Part shown: piece after piece, positions 1 to 9,660 of the stretch | How positions within the stretch are numbered: the stretch's first letter is position 1 | Layout: every line of letters starts with the position of its first letter | Origin: Thermoplasmata archaeon | GTDB lineage: Archaea > Thermoplasmatota > Thermoplasmata > GCA-020350865 | Length of the DNA: 64,000 nt | Direction: 5' to 3' | NCBI GenBank assembly: GCA_020348445.1 | Contig: CP070751.1 | Location: 532,903-596,902, forward strand | Position numbers and translations under genes: made by a program | The notes under the pieces: generated by a model | Databases searched by the model: none | Told to the model about the DNA's origin: nothing | Seen by the model: the letters and a program-made list of their open reading frames with translations, nothing else

Positions 1-1
1 T

Positions 2-3000
2 TCTTGGGAGTTGGCATCAGGAACCACAGATTGGTCTTTCGAATGGGACACCCGCTTATTTTCTGATGGGGATCATACAATATATGTTAGGGGAGTCAAC
101 GGAACAATGTATTCGAAAGTCAAGTCAGTTGAGGTATCGCTTGATAACACCCCCCCGACAACCTCGATTATTGTAGGAGATCCAAAATACCTAAACGGCT
201 CCCAATTGTTCGTCTCTGATTTGACTCAATTCAATTTAAATGCCGCAGACAGCGGAAGCGGATTATTTTATACACGATATCGGATAGTTTACGAGGGAAA
301 CGAGGTTGTGGGTTGGACAATTGGCAATTCATTTACACTTTCGTGGGGTGAGGGCTACTATACGATCCAATACGACAGTGAAGACATGTTAGGAAACAAA
401 GAGGCTACCAATACAACCTTCGCGTATGTGGATTCATCCTCTCCAAAAACCAGTTTACAGATTGGAATGCCAAAATACCGCGACTACTCTTTTCATGTAT
501 TGAATGTTACTAACTCTACACCTTTTACCATATTGCTTTTGGAGGAGGCAAGCTCAGTGGATTTTTTCTGGTACACTATCGATGGGGCATATTTTTTGGG
601 TCAGACCTTTGATTTGACAGGTTTTCTTGACGGTATTCATATAATTACTTGGGGGAGCCAGGATGTCTTCGGCTTTAATGAATCTGGCAATGAAATCAAT
701 GTGACTCTGGATTCAACAGCCCCCGATACATTCTTGGATATTGGTCCTTTAAAATTCCGCGAATTTTCATTTGACTTGTGGAATGTCACATCAGCTACGC
801 AATTCTCCCTTAGCGCGAGCGATACTCATGTTGGCATTAACTTCACATGGTACACCATTGATGGAATCTTTTTTATGGGGGATGAATTTAACCTTACAGG
901 CTTCCTGGGTGGCCTGCATACTATATGCTGGGGTAGCGAGGACCATTTTGGCAATAACGAAACTGACAAATCAAAGGATGTAATTCTTGATTCCGGGCCC
1001 CCGAATACCATAATAGATGTGGGCCTGTCCAAGTTCCGTGGTTCTTCATTTGACTCCTGGAATGTTACTCCATCCACAAAATTTACCCTGAGCTCAATTG
1101 ACGATGCAGCAGGTGTCGATTTCACATGGTATACCATCGATGGAGTCTATTTTGAGGGTACGAGCTTTACAATGGATGGTTTAGACGATGGGCTACATAC
1201 AATAGCAATGGGAGCCATGGACAATTTAGGGAATAATAGATCCGAAGCCGCGATTACGGTTTACCTGGACTCCAGGTCACCTGAATCGAACCTCTCAATC
1301 GGTGAGCCAAAATATCACTTGTCCATAGACGACATCTGGAATGTAACAGAATCCACCTCCTTTTTATTGTCATCCTGGGATGAGCATGCAGGTGTGAAGA
1401 GCATATGGTTCAAGATTGATGGTGTTTACTTTGTAGGTTCTTTATTCAATCTCTCAGGTTATACGAACGGATTTTATACAATTGTCTGGGGTGCAATAGA
1501 TAACCTTGGACATAACGAGACTGGACATTCTACTACCGTATTTTTGGATACTGACTCTCCTTATACGGAACTCGCCATTGATGAGCCAAAACATCGGGAT
1601 AAAGACGGAGATATCTGGAATATATCGACATCCACCACATTTTCACTTTTATCTCTTGATAATCGCTCGGGTGTAAAATTCTCGTGGTTCACCATTAATG
1701 GAATGTATTTTGAAGGCACAGGCTTTAGTCTTTTTGGCTATCCAGAAGGTTATTACATCATCATCTGGGGAAGTGAGGACTTCCTTGGGAATAACGAGAC
1801 AGGAAAAACAGAAACAGTTTATTTAAGCTCAGCCATTCCAACCACCACGTTGGAGATGAATGGGGAAAGATATTGGGACTCGATTAATGATCTATGGATT
1901 GTTACAGATGAAACACTCTTTCTCTTGACACCCGAACCCACGCCTATAGGGATAAACTTCACCTGGTACATGATCGATTCTAATTATTTTGTTGGAGCTC
2001 AATTCTCGCTCTCCGGTATAGAGGAAGGAATTCACAGGATAAAATGGGGAAGTCAAGATACCATGGGTTTCAACGAAACTGAAAACTTCCAGTATGTGAT
2101 TCTGGATTTACAACCTCCAGAGACAAATTTAACCATGGGCAGCCCCAAATATCGAGAACCTGAAGAAGAGGTTTGGGCCGTTAGTAGAAACACTAAATTC
2201 ACAATTATATCCTCGGATAATCACTCTGGAGTATCCTCCATCTGGTACATGATAGATGACGATTTCTTTTTGGGCTCGAGCTTTACATTGGATGGATACG
2301 ATGACGGTCCACATAGGATAAGTTGGGGTGCAGTGGACAATCTCGGCTATAACGAGACAAAACGGGAAATGAATATCTTTATTGACAATGACGGTCCAAC
2401 AGTTACTTTTGAAATCGGGGAACCAAATATTCCCTACAACGATTATATTCTGATAAATTCTTCATCTGCCATATCTTTTAATGATGAGGATTCGGGTGTT
2501 GGTAATACCGTGATTTATTACTCTATTGACGGTGGCATAACATATCAGGTGTACGATTCGCCTTTCACGGTCCCCTACAAAACCATGAGGATCATTTACT
2601 GGGCTGAGGATATCCTGGGCAACAGGGCCAACGAATACGTAATCAACGTGAAGGTGGACAATACTGATACTGATTCTGATAAAATAGATGATATCGTCGA
2701 TACTGATGATGACGGGGACGGTTTACTTGACATCGAAGAAGATATAAATCAAAATGGAATCGTGGATCCTGAAGAGACGGATCCTAAGAACCCAGATACC
2801 GATTATGACGGATATTTGGATGGAGACGATCCTTATCCTTTGGATAAGAGTGACTGGGAAGGGGAACAAGAATCCGTTTCTGTATTCCTCATACTCATTA
2901 TCCTTGTGATTGTGGTATTTGCTATCCTCTTTATCTTCATCATGATCATGGATAGGGACAGCATGGCAAAAACCCAATGGACTTTCCCTGCCCACCCACA

Positions 3001-3364
3001 AGTTCCTGGTCAAGGGGGATATGAACGGACTGGCCAACAAGAGACAGGTGTTAATATCCAAAAAGAGCAGGCTGAGTCAATAGGTGAAGAGGAGATTGCA
3101 TTTGAACCCCATGATGAGGAATCCTATGAAGAGGAGGTCGAGTTTGAGCCCCATGATGAACCGACTGAAGAGGAAGTCGAATTTGAGCCGCATGATGAAG
3201 AATCCTATGAAGAGGAGGTCGAGTTTGAACCACATGACGAACCGACTGAAGAGGAAGTTGAGTTTGAGCCCCACGATGAACCGGATGAGGAAGTTCAATT
3301 TGAACCGCATGATGAACTATCTGAAGGGGAGGGGGAAGAGGAGCCTCCACCTCCTGATGATTAA
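2..3364 (+). CDS. Membrane-anchored repetitive surface protein (5' end outside window)
   Basis: The frame is open to the left edge, so the N-terminus is missing; the first in-window start-like codon (TTG at 11) lies inside the repeat fold and is not a credible start. About nine units of roughly 88 residues follow each other. Each has a G-x-PKYR segment, a WNVT-x-x-T segment, F-x-WY-x-IDG-x-YF, an H-x-I-x-WG turn and a G-x-NET segment, which looks like tandem Ig-like beta domains rich in N-glycosylation sequons. Near residues 880-950 there are aspartate-rich calcium-binding repeats (DTDSD, DTDDDGDG, DTDYDG) of the thrombospondin type 3 kind. One transmembrane helix (about 960-985) follows, then a short cytoplasmic tail ending in acidic EFEPHDE repeats. 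It is probably an S-layer-like or adhesive cell-surface protein. The specific function is unknown. Confidence 0.8.
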   Translation, partial: SWELASGTTDWSFEWDTRLFSDGDHTIYVRGVNGTMYSKVKSVEVSLDNTPPTTSIIVGDPKYLNGSQLFVSDLTQFNLNAADSGSGLFYTRYRIVYEGNEVVGWTIGNSFTLSWGEGYYTIQYDSEDMLGNKEATNTTFAYVDSSSPKTSLQIGMPKYRDYSFHVLNVTNSTPFTILLLEEASSVDFFWYTIDGAYFLGQTFDLTGFLDGIHIITWGSQDVFGFNESGNEINVTLDSTAPDTFLDIGPLKFREFSFDLWNVTSATQFSLSASDTHVGINFTWYTIDGIFFMGDEFNLTGFLGGLHTICWGSEDHFGNNETDKSKDVILDSGPPNTIIDVGLSKFRGSSFDSWNVTPSTKFTLSSIDDAAGVDFTWYTIDGVYFEGTSFTMDGLDDGLHTIAMGAMDNLGNNRSEAAITVYLDSRSPESNLSIGEPKYHLSIDDIWNVTESTSFLLSSWDEHAGVKSIWFKIDGVYFVGSLFNLSGYTNGFYTIVWGAIDNLGHNETGHSTTVFLDTDSPYTELAIDEPKHRDKDGDIWNISTSTTFSLLSLDNRSGVKFSWFTINGMYFEGTGFSLFGYPEGYYIIIWGSEDFLGNNETGKTETVYLSSAIPTTTLEMNGERYWDSINDLWIVTDETLFLLTPEPTPIGINFTWYMIDSNYFVGAQFSLSGIEEGIHRIKWGSQDTMGFNETENFQYVILDLQPPETNLTMGSPKYREPEEEVWAVSRNTKFTIISSDNHSGVSSIWYMIDDDFFLGSSFTLDGYDDGPHRISWGAVDNLGYNETKREMNIFIDNDGPTVTFEIGEPNIPYNDYILINSSSAISFNDEDSGVGNTVIYYSIDGGITYQVYDSPFTVPYKTMRIIYWAEDILGNRANEYVINVKVDNTDTDSDKIDDIVDTDDDGDGLLDIEEDINQNGIVDPEETDPKNPDTDYDGYLDGDDPYPLDKSDWEGEQESVSVFLILIILVIVVFAILFIFIMIMDRDSMAKTQWTFPAHPQVPGQGGYERTGQQETGVNIQKEQAESIGEEEIAFEPHDEESYEEEVEFEPHDEPTEEEVEFEPHDEESYEEEVEFEPHDEPTEEEVEFEPHDEPDEEVQFEPHDELSEGEGEEEPPPPDD
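3085..3318 (+). repeat. Tandem repeats encoding an acidic EFEPHDE tail
   Basis: Seven copies of FEPHDE spaced 11-14 residues apart form the cytoplasmic tail of the surface protein. A higher-order 81-base unit (SYEEEVEFEPHDE plus PTEEEVEFEPHDE) occurs twice in near-identical form, with differences mostly at third codon positions, so the copies are recently duplicated yet held at protein level. Confidence 0.85.
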
Positions 3365-3525
3365 GAATTTGAATCCATTATGCTCGTGATGAGAATATAA
3401 AGTTCAAGTCCCACAAGGAAAAGATCGGATTCGAGCTGGCCAAATAGATCATAAATTTTCTTATCTGCAACTTTTATTACCACGCAACACATACCCCAAC
3501 TCGACGATATGAGGTGGTTGGGAAT

Positions 3526-4410
3526 ATGATCACAGAAAATGTAGTGAAACAAGCTACTTTTGAGCTTTTAAGAAATGCCGTGACCGTTTTGCCAAGGGAT
3601 ATAAATGAGGCCCTTAAAAAAGCCTATGAAACTGAGGAGGAGGCCATACCCAAGATGCAACTTAAGAATATACTCGATAACATCGAACTGGCAAAAGCTG
3701 GTCCCCTCCCCATGTGCCAGGACACCGGCATCCATATTTTCTATGTGACATATGGGAAAGATATGATTATGAAAGTCGAGGAAGCGATAAAAGATGGCCT
3801 GAGGGAGGCCACAAAATCGGTTCCACTTCGACCAAATGCTGTACATCCTCTGACAAGGAACAATCCAGGGGATAACACGGGATTGAAAATGCCCTACATA
3901 AACTACCGTTTCTCGGATGAGGACTTCTTAGAAATCGCAGTGATGCCAAAAGGAGCAGGTTCTGAAAACATGAGCGCATTGAAGATGCTAACTCCATCTC
4001 AAGGTCTTGCCGGTATAAAGGAATTTGTTTTGAACACCATGGTAAATGCGGGGGGAAAACCCTGTCCTCCCACAATAATAGGAATGGGCATAGGAGGTTC
4101 TGCAGACATATCAATGAAGCTTGCCAAGGAAGCGCTCCTAAGACCTGTTAACGCACCTAACAAGGACCCCCAAATCGCAGAGCTGGAAAAGGACCTTTAT
4201 GAGGCCATAAATACCCTGGGAATTGGACCAATGGGCCTTGGTGGAAAGACCACTGTATTGGGTGTTAACATCGAATATGCATACTGCCATACAGCGAGCC
4301 TGCCAGTGGCTGTGAATATTCAGTGCTGGGCAGCGAGAAGGGCCACTGCAAGGATTCACAAAGATGGTTCAATTGAGCATATCACCCATCCCAAGGAGGG
4401 AGAAATATGA
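3526..4410 (+). CDS. fumA: Class I fumarate hydratase, alpha subunit
   Basis: N-terminal half of the iron-sulfur (class I) fumarase/tartrate dehydratase family, which interconverts fumarate and malate. It is about 294 residues long, as usual for the separate alpha subunit. Candidate [4Fe-4S] ligands are C64 in PMCQDTG, C180 in GKPCPP and C254/C267 in the C-terminal part (YCHTASLP, NIQCWA). The GMGIGGSADISMKLAKEAL segment is typical of the family. An upstream GTG at 3514 is in frame, but GAGGTGGT lies 7 bases before the ATG at 3526, which I take as the start. The ATGA overlap with the beta gene indicates translational coupling. L-tartrate dehydratase is the main alternative, since the family does not separate well by sequence; fumarase is more likely for a free-living archaeon. 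Confidence 0.9.
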   Translation: MITENVVKQATFELLRNAVTVLPRDINEALKKAYETEEEAIPKMQLKNILDNIELAKAGPLPMCQDTGIHIFYVTYGKDMIMKVEEAIKDGLREATKSVPLRPNAVHPLTRNNPGDNTGLKMPYINYRFSDEDFLEIAVMPKGAGSENMSALKMLTPSQGLAGIKEFVLNTMVNAGGKPCPPTIIGMGIGGSADISMKLAKEALLRPVNAPNKDPQIAELEKDLYEAINTLGIGPMGLGGKTTVLGVNIEYAYCHTASLPVAVNIQCWAARRATARIHKDGSIEHITHPKEGEI

Positions 4411-5009
4411 CTGAGTTTTCGTTGAGTACACCTTTGGATGAGGCAGCAATCAGGCAATTAAATATCGGGGATGTGGTTTATTTAAATGGAACGATTTTCA
4501 CAGGAAGAGATGAGGTACATATCCACGCATTGAAGTTACTCAATGAAGGTAAAGATATTCCCGTGGAATTAAAGGATGCTGCGCTTTTCCATTGTGGACC
4601 AATAATGCAAAAAGAACATGAGAAATGGCATCTTGTGGCTGCTGGGCCCACCACAAGCTCCCGTATGAACTCTTTGGAACCTGAATTTATATCAAAATTT
4701 GGTGTAAGGGCAATTATCGGTAAAGGTGGTATGTCGAAACCAACTTTGGATGTAATGGGAGATTTTGGATGTGTGTACCTGGCGATAACAGGAGGAGCAG
4801 CACTTCTTGCCGCCAAAGGCATAAAGAATGTATTAGGTGTGCATTGGCTTGATCTGGGTATGCCCGAGGCTCTTTGGGTTTTGGAGAGCCAAAATTTTGG
4901 ACCGTTGATCGTCGCCATGGATAGTCATGGAAAAAGCCTATACGAGAAGGTCAGAAGTGATACCGAGAGAAATATGGAGGATGTGAGAAAAATATTAAAA
5001 TTGGACTAA
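4407..5009 (+). CDS. fumB: Class I fumarate hydratase, beta subunit
   Basis: Partner subunit of the preceding gene, 200 residues. It carries the swivelling C-terminal domain of class I hydro-lyases: GDVVYLNGTIFTGRDEVH near residues 21-38, HCGPIM, a GPTTSSRMN segment, the IGKGGM motif and the GVHWLDLGMPEALW segment near the C-terminus. It overlaps the alpha gene by four bases (ATGA). Together the two make a complete two-subunit enzyme, probably of the citric acid cycle. No other cycle genes lie next to it. Confidence 0.9.
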   Translation: MTEFSLSTPLDEAAIRQLNIGDVVYLNGTIFTGRDEVHIHALKLLNEGKDIPVELKDAALFHCGPIMQKEHEKWHLVAAGPTTSSRMNSLEPEFISKFGVRAIIGKGGMSKPTLDVMGDFGCVYLAITGGAALLAAKGIKNVLGVHWLDLGMPEALWVLESQNFGPLIVAMDSHGKSLYEKVRSDTERNMEDVRKILKLD

Positions 5010-5012
5010 GTT

Positions 5013-5531
5013 TCAGCGGGCCTTCCATGATTCTATGAAGCTCTCCACGATATTATCCAAGAATGAGGGTCTGTAAGTGATAAGAACGTTGGCGATGGCC
5101 TCCTCATCCACAGCTTTATATATTGTCGTTCTACCCTTTTTCTTCTTTTCGATGATCTCCTTTTTCACCAACTTGTTCAGATGATATGCCAGCTTGGAGG
5201 GAGCCAGTTCGAATTTGCTGGCAATTTCGTTAAACTGCGAGTCTGGGTTGAGCATCAGAAAAAGGACCAACCCCCTTGCCGTCTCGTTTCGAAGACATGC
5301 AAGAATCCTTTTTTCACTCCCTTTTACCTTACCGACGATATAATAGCGTTTCAAATTCCCGTCATGGATGGACACCAATAAGTCATGTTTGATCATATAA
5401 TTCAGCTGATAATTTAAATTACCACTGGATATCTCAAGTCTACGCAAAATCTCCCTGAAATGAAGACCTGGGAAATTTGAAATGAGATCGAAAATATCTC
5501 TTCTGGTCTCCAAATCAACTTCTTTTGCCAT
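5013..5531 (-). CDS. Winged-helix transcriptional regulator with two HTH domains
   Basis: About 172 residues with two winged-helix domains in tandem. The first (about 5-70) has the FREILRRLEISSGNLNYQL recognition region; the second (about 85-150) has FNEIASKFELAPSKLAYHL and ends in a wing with EKKKKGRTTIYKAV. The SSGNLNYQL / PSKLAYHLNKL pattern is characteristic of euryarchaeal ArsR-like regulators. I start at the ATG at 5531, ten bases after GGGAG; an in-frame TTG lies six bases upstream. The gene ends three bases from the fumarase beta stop in convergent orientation. It follows a small membrane protein in the same direction, a pairing often seen for membrane-linked archaeal regulators. The target is unknown. 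Confidence 0.75.
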   Translation of the reverse strand: MAKEVDLETRRDIFDLISNFPGLHFREILRRLEISSGNLNYQLNYMIKHDLLVSIHDGNLKRYYIVGKVKGSEKRILACLRNETARGLVLFLMLNPDSQFNEIASKFELAPSKLAYHLNKLVKKEIIEKKKKGRTTIYKAVDEEAIANVLITYRPSFLDNIVESFIESWKAR

Positions 5532-5657
5532 ATTCAATGTTCTCCCGAGCTCTTCCCCCTAAAGTTCCCAAAAATCACGGTCAAACACATGATATTTCCC
5601 CGCAAATGTCCTCTTTCACATTTACCATCAATCCATTCATAGGAATCCAACGTCACT

Positions 5658-5984
5658 TCACTTAGCATCTTTGTTTTGGTTCTTCTTGGATTCGGACTCT
5701 GACTTTTCCCTGCTTTTCGGCGGAGTCAAAATCCAAAAGAACAAGAATATAAGGATGGCAGCATCGAAAAAGACACTGTAAGTAAGGAGGTCCGATTCGT
5801 CTTTAAAAGATGATGTAAAGATGGATAGGGTCAAGATGATACCCTTTACAAGAAAAATCAAGAACACCAGGGCTGCAAACAGTATTCCCCTGGATCTTTC
5901 CCTTTTGTAGGCAAGGGCACTTATTATTAAAAGCACGAAAGCCAACACCGTTACCATGGCTACTGCTATTTCAAAACCTTCCAT
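5658..5984 (-). CDS. Small three-helix membrane protein
   Basis: A 108-residue protein with three predicted transmembrane helices (about 5-25, 34-56, 67-87) and a highly charged, Lys/Ser/Glu-rich C-terminal tail. The ATG is preceded by GGATGTG. Small three-helix proteins of this kind commonly sit beside winged-helix regulators in euryarchaea, and here the regulator lies 126 bases downstream on the same strand. I therefore suspect a signalling or regulatory partner, but the family is not recognised with certainty. Confidence 0.6.
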   Translation of the reverse strand: MEGFEIAVAMVTVLAFVLLIISALAYKRERSRGILFAALVFLIFLVKGIILTLSIFTSSFKDESDLLTYSVFFDAAILIFLFFWILTPPKSREKSESESKKNQNKDAK

Positions 5985-6058
5985 TTTATCACATCCTTTG
6001 ATAAGGAATTGATAATAAATAGACTTTTTGGGGTCTTTATCTCCCTATCCAGAAGTGG

Positions 6059-6589
6059 CTAAAATGTATGGAAGGCCAGCTTGGAATCATTGGATTTTTT
6101 TATTATTTGTATCCCATCCCCCACATATGCGTTTTGAACCATGAACTCATCGTCAGGATCCAACCTACCATTTTTATTTTTATCGTGAAAGATGCACCGA
6201 AGATCACCTTGGGTTTCCACCACAATACCGTCTGTTAATACTTCAGTGCTATTTGAACTATCGGTGCCAGCATCCCTTAGAACCAGTTTAACCTCCGATA
6301 AATCCACGTTCACATCCCTTACGTTGCCAGAATATGAATCCATAACATCCTGATCCCTGTAGAAAACCATATTCTTGGTGGGATTGGGATTGTTCTGCCC
6401 AGAGAATATCACTGTGGAGACGAACAAGATGATGATGATAATGGCAACGACCAACAATTTCAAGTTGGTTTTTTGCTTTGGGGCAGAAACTTCATCTACC
6501 TTTGCTTTATCCTCTCTCTCTTCCTCCCTCTCTTCCTCCCCTTCTTCCTTTACCTCTTCATCCTCTTTGTTTTCCGAATTCTCCATCAT
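6059..6589 (-). CDS. Single-pass membrane protein with EF-hand-like loop
   Basis: 176 residues. The N-terminal 40 residues are almost entirely Glu/Lys/Asp/Arg and probably cytoplasmic. One hydrophobic helix follows (about 44-65), then an extracytoplasmic domain of about 110 residues. Near residues 136-148 the sequence DKNKNGRLDPDDEF is a good EF-hand-type calcium loop. The arrangement of a basic/acidic N-terminus, helix and small beta-rich domain resembles archaeal pilin-like membrane proteins, but there is no clear pilin signal. It lies 42 bases downstream of the MEMO gene and probably shares the operon. Function unknown. Confidence 0.6.
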   Translation of the reverse strand: MMENSENKEDEEVKEEGEEEREEEREDKAKVDEVSAPKQKTNLKLLVVAIIIIILFVSTVIFSGQNNPNPTKNMVFYRDQDVMDSYSGNVRDVNVDLSEVKLVLRDAGTDSSNSTEVLTDGIVVETQGDLRCIFHDKNKNGRLDPDDEFMVQNAYVGDGIQIIKKSNDSKLAFHTF

Positions 6590-6631
6590 ATCACGAAAGA
6601 ATTGTTTTTTTCGAATTTCATTCTATTTTAC

Positions 6632-7444
6632 TTATTCCACAACCACAGCCCCGTAGCCAACAACATCCCTCATCTCCATAACATCGCCGGAAGTGGAATA
6701 CTTTAATAAACTGGCCTTGCTGCCATTTACAGCCTCTATCATGGCCATGACTGGGCCGTAACCGCACATGGAGATATTGTATTTATCTACAGTCTTGTAC
6801 AATGACTTTGCATCCAAATTGATGATGGCATCGATTGCCATCTTATCCTTCTTTTCAGCCATCTCCTTGGGGACATAATGTGAAAAATCGGTTGAGGCGA
6901 TCACAACCACATCCTTACCCTCGATAGCCTTGGAGATAATGATCCCCACTTCTTTTGCCATCTTGTAGGTTTGATGACCAATGCATAATGGAACGAATTT
7001 GATATCTGGTTTAAGAAACTGCAAAAACGGCAACTGCACCTCTATCGAGTGCTCATTTCTGTGGGCCATCAAATCGTTATCGATGACACCTGTGTGAAGT
7101 TTCTGTGCTAATTCCATATCAATGGCCACATCGCCAAGAGGGGTATTGAATTCCTCAGTTGTTATGGCAATAGGGCTTCCAAAACCACCATGCTTTGGGC
7201 CTATTACTATGAATGTATCTGGGAAGCCATCTTTTGCCAAAGCAGTGCACACATGTGCCGCAACAGGCCCAGAAAACATATAGCCCGCATGGGGCATTAC
7301 AGCTCCTTTGATATTTCTTTCCCCACTCTTCAGTTCTGGTATCTCCCCAGGGCCCAATCTGTGAAGAAAACATGCCTCAATCTGCTTTCTTAGCGCACCT
7401 TCCTTTCCCTCATAAAACTGTCCTGCCACAGCCGGGTATCTCAT
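6632..7444 (-). CDS. MEMO1 family protein (AmmeMemoRadiSam system protein B)
   Basis: 270 residues covering the full MEMO fold, which is related to extradiol dioxygenases. The conserved metal-site residues are visible: H52 in MPHAGY, H132 in NEHSIEVQLP and C227 in MCGYGP, with ASTDFSHY near 183-190. GGAGGT six bases before the ATG supports the start. In many archaea this gene follows rpsB, as here, and is often followed by mevalonate kinase, which is absent from this position. The biochemical role is not settled. MEMO proteins are often genomically linked to AMMECR1 and radical SAM partners; neither lies next to it in this window. Confidence 0.9.
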   Translation of the reverse strand: MRYPAVAGQFYEGKEGALRKQIEACFLHRLGPGEIPELKSGERNIKGAVMPHAGYMFSGPVAAHVCTALAKDGFPDTFIVIGPKHGGFGSPIAITTEEFNTPLGDVAIDMELAQKLHTGVIDNDLMAHRNEHSIEVQLPFLQFLKPDIKFVPLCIGHQTYKMAKEVGIIISKAIEGKDVVVIASTDFSHYVPKEMAEKKDKMAIDAIINLDAKSLYKTVDKYNISMCGYGPVMAMIEAVNGSKASLLKYSTSGDVMEMRDVVGYGAVVVE

Positions 7445-7508
7445 ATTCTACCTCCGTCCCTTTGATTATGAAATATCTAAAAAACAATATACATTTTGAG
7501 GTATAAAA

Positions 7509-8123
7509 CTATAGTGATGCTTCAAAGTCCTCCATGGTGGGGGTGAAATCCTCATCTTTCTCTATTGCGCCTTTTAATTTTAGAAATTCTCTTGTGAGTA
7601 TCCAATAGACGGCCGCAAGTGCCATCCTTCCCTTGTTGTTTGCAGGGATTATCAAATCCACATTTCTTGTTTCATTGTTTGCATCACAAATTCCAACAAC
7701 TGGTATGCCGATGTTCACAGCTTCCCTTAGTGCTTGCTGATCGGCAGCAGGGTCGGTCACCATCAACACATCAGGTTCCATGTATGTGGGCAGCAGGGGA
7801 TTGGTCAGGGTGCCTGGAACGAATCTTCCGGGTATTACCATGACCTTGGTATGTTGGGCAAATACCTTGACAGGTTTTTGGCCGTACTGTCTTGTGGAAA
7901 CCACGAGTATCTTTTTAGGCTCATATCTCGAGAGAAACCTCGATGCTTCCCGAAGGCGAGTATCAGTCTGTTTTACATCTAAAACGTAAAGGCCATCTGT
8001 ACGAACCCTGAAAATGAATGGTTTCATATCTGCGCTCTTTTGTTGAGTACCTATATGAACCCCTGCAGTCAGATAAACATCCTCAGTCACCAATAAAGGC
8101 TCTCCTTTAATTTCTTCTTCCAA
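7509..8123 (-). CDS. rpsB: 30S ribosomal protein uS2
   Basis: 204 residues, a normal length for archaeal uS2. Recognisable segments are [16 protein letters not shown] near the N-terminus, [21 protein letters not shown], the [20 protein letters not shown] region and [34 protein letters not shown]. It begins with TTG two bases after the enolase stop. GGAGGG overlaps the end of enolase, so it is tightly coupled to that gene. The rpoK-eno-rpsB order is the conserved euryarchaeal arrangement. Confidence 0.95.
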   Translation of the reverse strand: MEEEIKGEPLLVTEDVYLTAGVHIGTQQKSADMKPFIFRVRTDGLYVLDVKQTDTRLREASRFLSRYEPKKILVVSTRQYGQKPVKVFAQHTKVMVIPGRFVPGTLTNPLLPTYMEPDVLMVTDPAADQQALREAVNIGIPVVGICDANNETRNVDLIIPANNKGRMALAAVYWILTREFLKLKGAIEKDEDFTPTMEDFEASL

Positions 8124-8124
8124 A

Positions 8125-9339
8125 TCAACCCTCCGATTGTATGATTTCCTCTTCTATTCTTATCAATTCATTTAGCTTGGCGGTCCTTTCCCCCCCAACC
8201 ACCCCTGTCTTTATGGCATGACAACCGAAGGCAACAGCCAAATGGGCTATTGTAGAATCTGTTGTCTCACCACTTCGGTGAGAGACTACGGTCTTATAAC
8301 CATTTTCATGGGCCACTTTGATGGTTTCTATTGTCCTGGTCAGCGTACCAACCTGATTGGGCTTGATTAGAACTGCATTGGTCGCGCCCATTTGGATGCC
8401 GTTTTTTAACCTATTTACGTCAGTTACGAACAGATCGTCACCTACGATGGTGCATTTACTACCCACGGCCTTTGTTAGTTTGGAATACCCTTCGAAATCC
8501 TCCTGATCCAGAGGATCTTCCACCAGATTTAGCTCATAATTATCGATAAGATGCGTTACAAATTCTATCTGATCTTCAGTGTTCAATTTTCCGTTCTTGT
8601 AATGATAATAACCATCTTTGAAAAGTTCTGAGGCCGCGATGTCCAAGCACGGTCTGATTGAAAAACCGGCTGTATCTGATACTTCCTTGCACGCGTCAGC
8701 AACAAGCTCCAATGCCTCCTCATTATCCATCTTCGCAACCCAGGCACCTTCATCTCCCTTGCCGATGGCTGAATCTGGAAACTTATCCTTCAACCTTTTT
8801 TTTACGTGTGCATGAACCTGGGCATTAGCGAAAATGGATTCTTTTGCTGTTTTCCCCAGGGCAATGGCCGAGTACTCCTGAATATCTGTTCCACCCACCG
8901 CGTGCTTTCCTCCCCCTAAAACATTGCCCAAGGGATAAGGTGTTCTTTTGGCAAATGCTCCACCTAAATAATGATATAACGGAAGTCCCAGGACAAATGC
9001 AGCGGCCTTGGCATTTGCAAGGGAAGTTGCCACAGACACGTTACCGCCCATATTTGAGAAGTTATCTGAGCCGTCGAGCTCGACCAAAATAGAATCTATT
9101 TCTTCCTGCTCTATCACATCCATATCAATTAGCTTTGGTGCAACGTTCTCTTGGAAATTCTGTATAGCGAAATCCACTCCTTTCGTGGGAAATGCCGTAA
9201 CTTCATTTGCCCCTGTGCTTGCTCCACTTGGTGCCGAGGCTGTGCCAAAACCACTTTGGGTATATATGTCCACTTCAACTGTGGGATTGCCCCTGCTGTC
9301 AAGAATCTTTCTTATGGCAACCTCCGTGATTTGCGTCAA
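8125..9339 (-). CDS. eno: Enolase
   Basis: 404 residues, slightly shorter than the usual 420-430. It converts 2-phosphoglycerate to phosphoenolpyruvate. The sequence shows the N-terminal RGNPTVEVD and [13 protein letters not shown] loop, GKGDEGAW near the middle, the metal-binding acids in [14 protein letters not shown] and [10 protein letters not shown], the catalytic lysine segment LIKPNQVGT, and [18 protein letters not shown] with [17 protein letters not shown] near the end. The start is a TTG preceded by GAGGGAGAG. It lies nine bases after rpoK, in one operon with it and rpsB. Confidence 0.95.
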   Translation of the reverse strand: MTQITEVAIRKILDSRGNPTVEVDIYTQSGFGTASAPSGASTGANEVTAFPTKGVDFAIQNFQENVAPKLIDMDVIEQEEIDSILVELDGSDNFSNMGGNVSVATSLANAKAAAFVLGLPLYHYLGGAFAKRTPYPLGNVLGGGKHAVGGTDIQEYSAIALGKTAKESIFANAQVHAHVKKRLKDKFPDSAIGKGDEGAWVAKMDNEEALELVADACKEVSDTAGFSIRPCLDIAASELFKDGYYHYKNGKLNTEDQIEFVTHLIDNYELNLVEDPLDQEDFEGYSKLTKAVGSKCTIVGDDLFVTDVNRLKNGIQMGATNAVLIKPNQVGTLTRTIETIKVAHENGYKTVVSHRSGETTDSTIAHLAVAFGCHAIKTGVVGGERTAKLNELIRIEEEIIQSEG

Positions 9340-9348
9340 AACTCTCCC

Positions 9349-9522
9349 TCAGATATCTCTTAACGCGTTAATGGGAATAATCCCTTTTCTATATTCCCTC
9401 TCCGCCAACTCAACAGGGCTTATTATTCCCTTCTTTTCCCTGATTAACAACGGTGCACCCATTGTTATCTGTAATGCCCGAGCACCTATTATTCTCGCCT
9501 TCTCGAATCTTGTATGTTTCAT
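9349..9522 (-). CDS. rpoK: DNA-directed RNA polymerase subunit K (RpoK/omega homologue)
   Basis: A 57-residue gene. The translation begins MKHTRFEKARIIGARALQIT and continues with MGAPLLI, SPVELAEREYRKGIIPI and ends NALRDI, which matches archaeal RpoK. The KARIIGARALQ helix is the hallmark of the omega/Rpb6 fold. It is the first gene of the rpoK-eno-rpsB-MEMO group, the normal archaeal order. RpoN, uS9 and uL13, which often precede it, are not found upstream, so the cluster is broken here. No strong ribosome binding site is evident. Confidence 0.93.
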   Translation of the reverse strand: MKHTRFEKARIIGARALQITMGAPLLIREKKGIISPVELAEREYRKGIIPINALRDI

Positions 9523-9660
9523 TTTTACCAGCCCAAAGTCGGATTATACAATGAAATGGATGGGTATACCCCTAATAAAGAGGCTATAGATAAATGTTTT
9601 GCAGTTTGAATGAAAAAGATGATTATTAATCTTCACTTTCATTTTATATCTTTGATTATT

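Noticed and set aside
3051..3350. Long frames on both strands opposite the EFEPHDE tail
   Set aside because: They are by-products of the repeated Glu/Pro/His codons; the translations are low-complexity Arg/Pro/Leu sequence with no start signal.
3400..3415. AGTTCAAGTCCC resembling the T-arm of a tRNA
   Set aside because: No acceptor stem, D-arm or anticodon arm can be folded around it; likely chance.
6375..6706. Overlapping plus-strand frames rich in Ser/Leu/Pro
   Set aside because: They mirror the Glu/Lys-rich start of the minus-strand membrane protein and the end of the MEMO gene.
9008..9589. 193-codon plus-strand frame across enolase and rpoK
   Set aside because: It is antisense to two clearly recognised genes, with no ribosome binding site.
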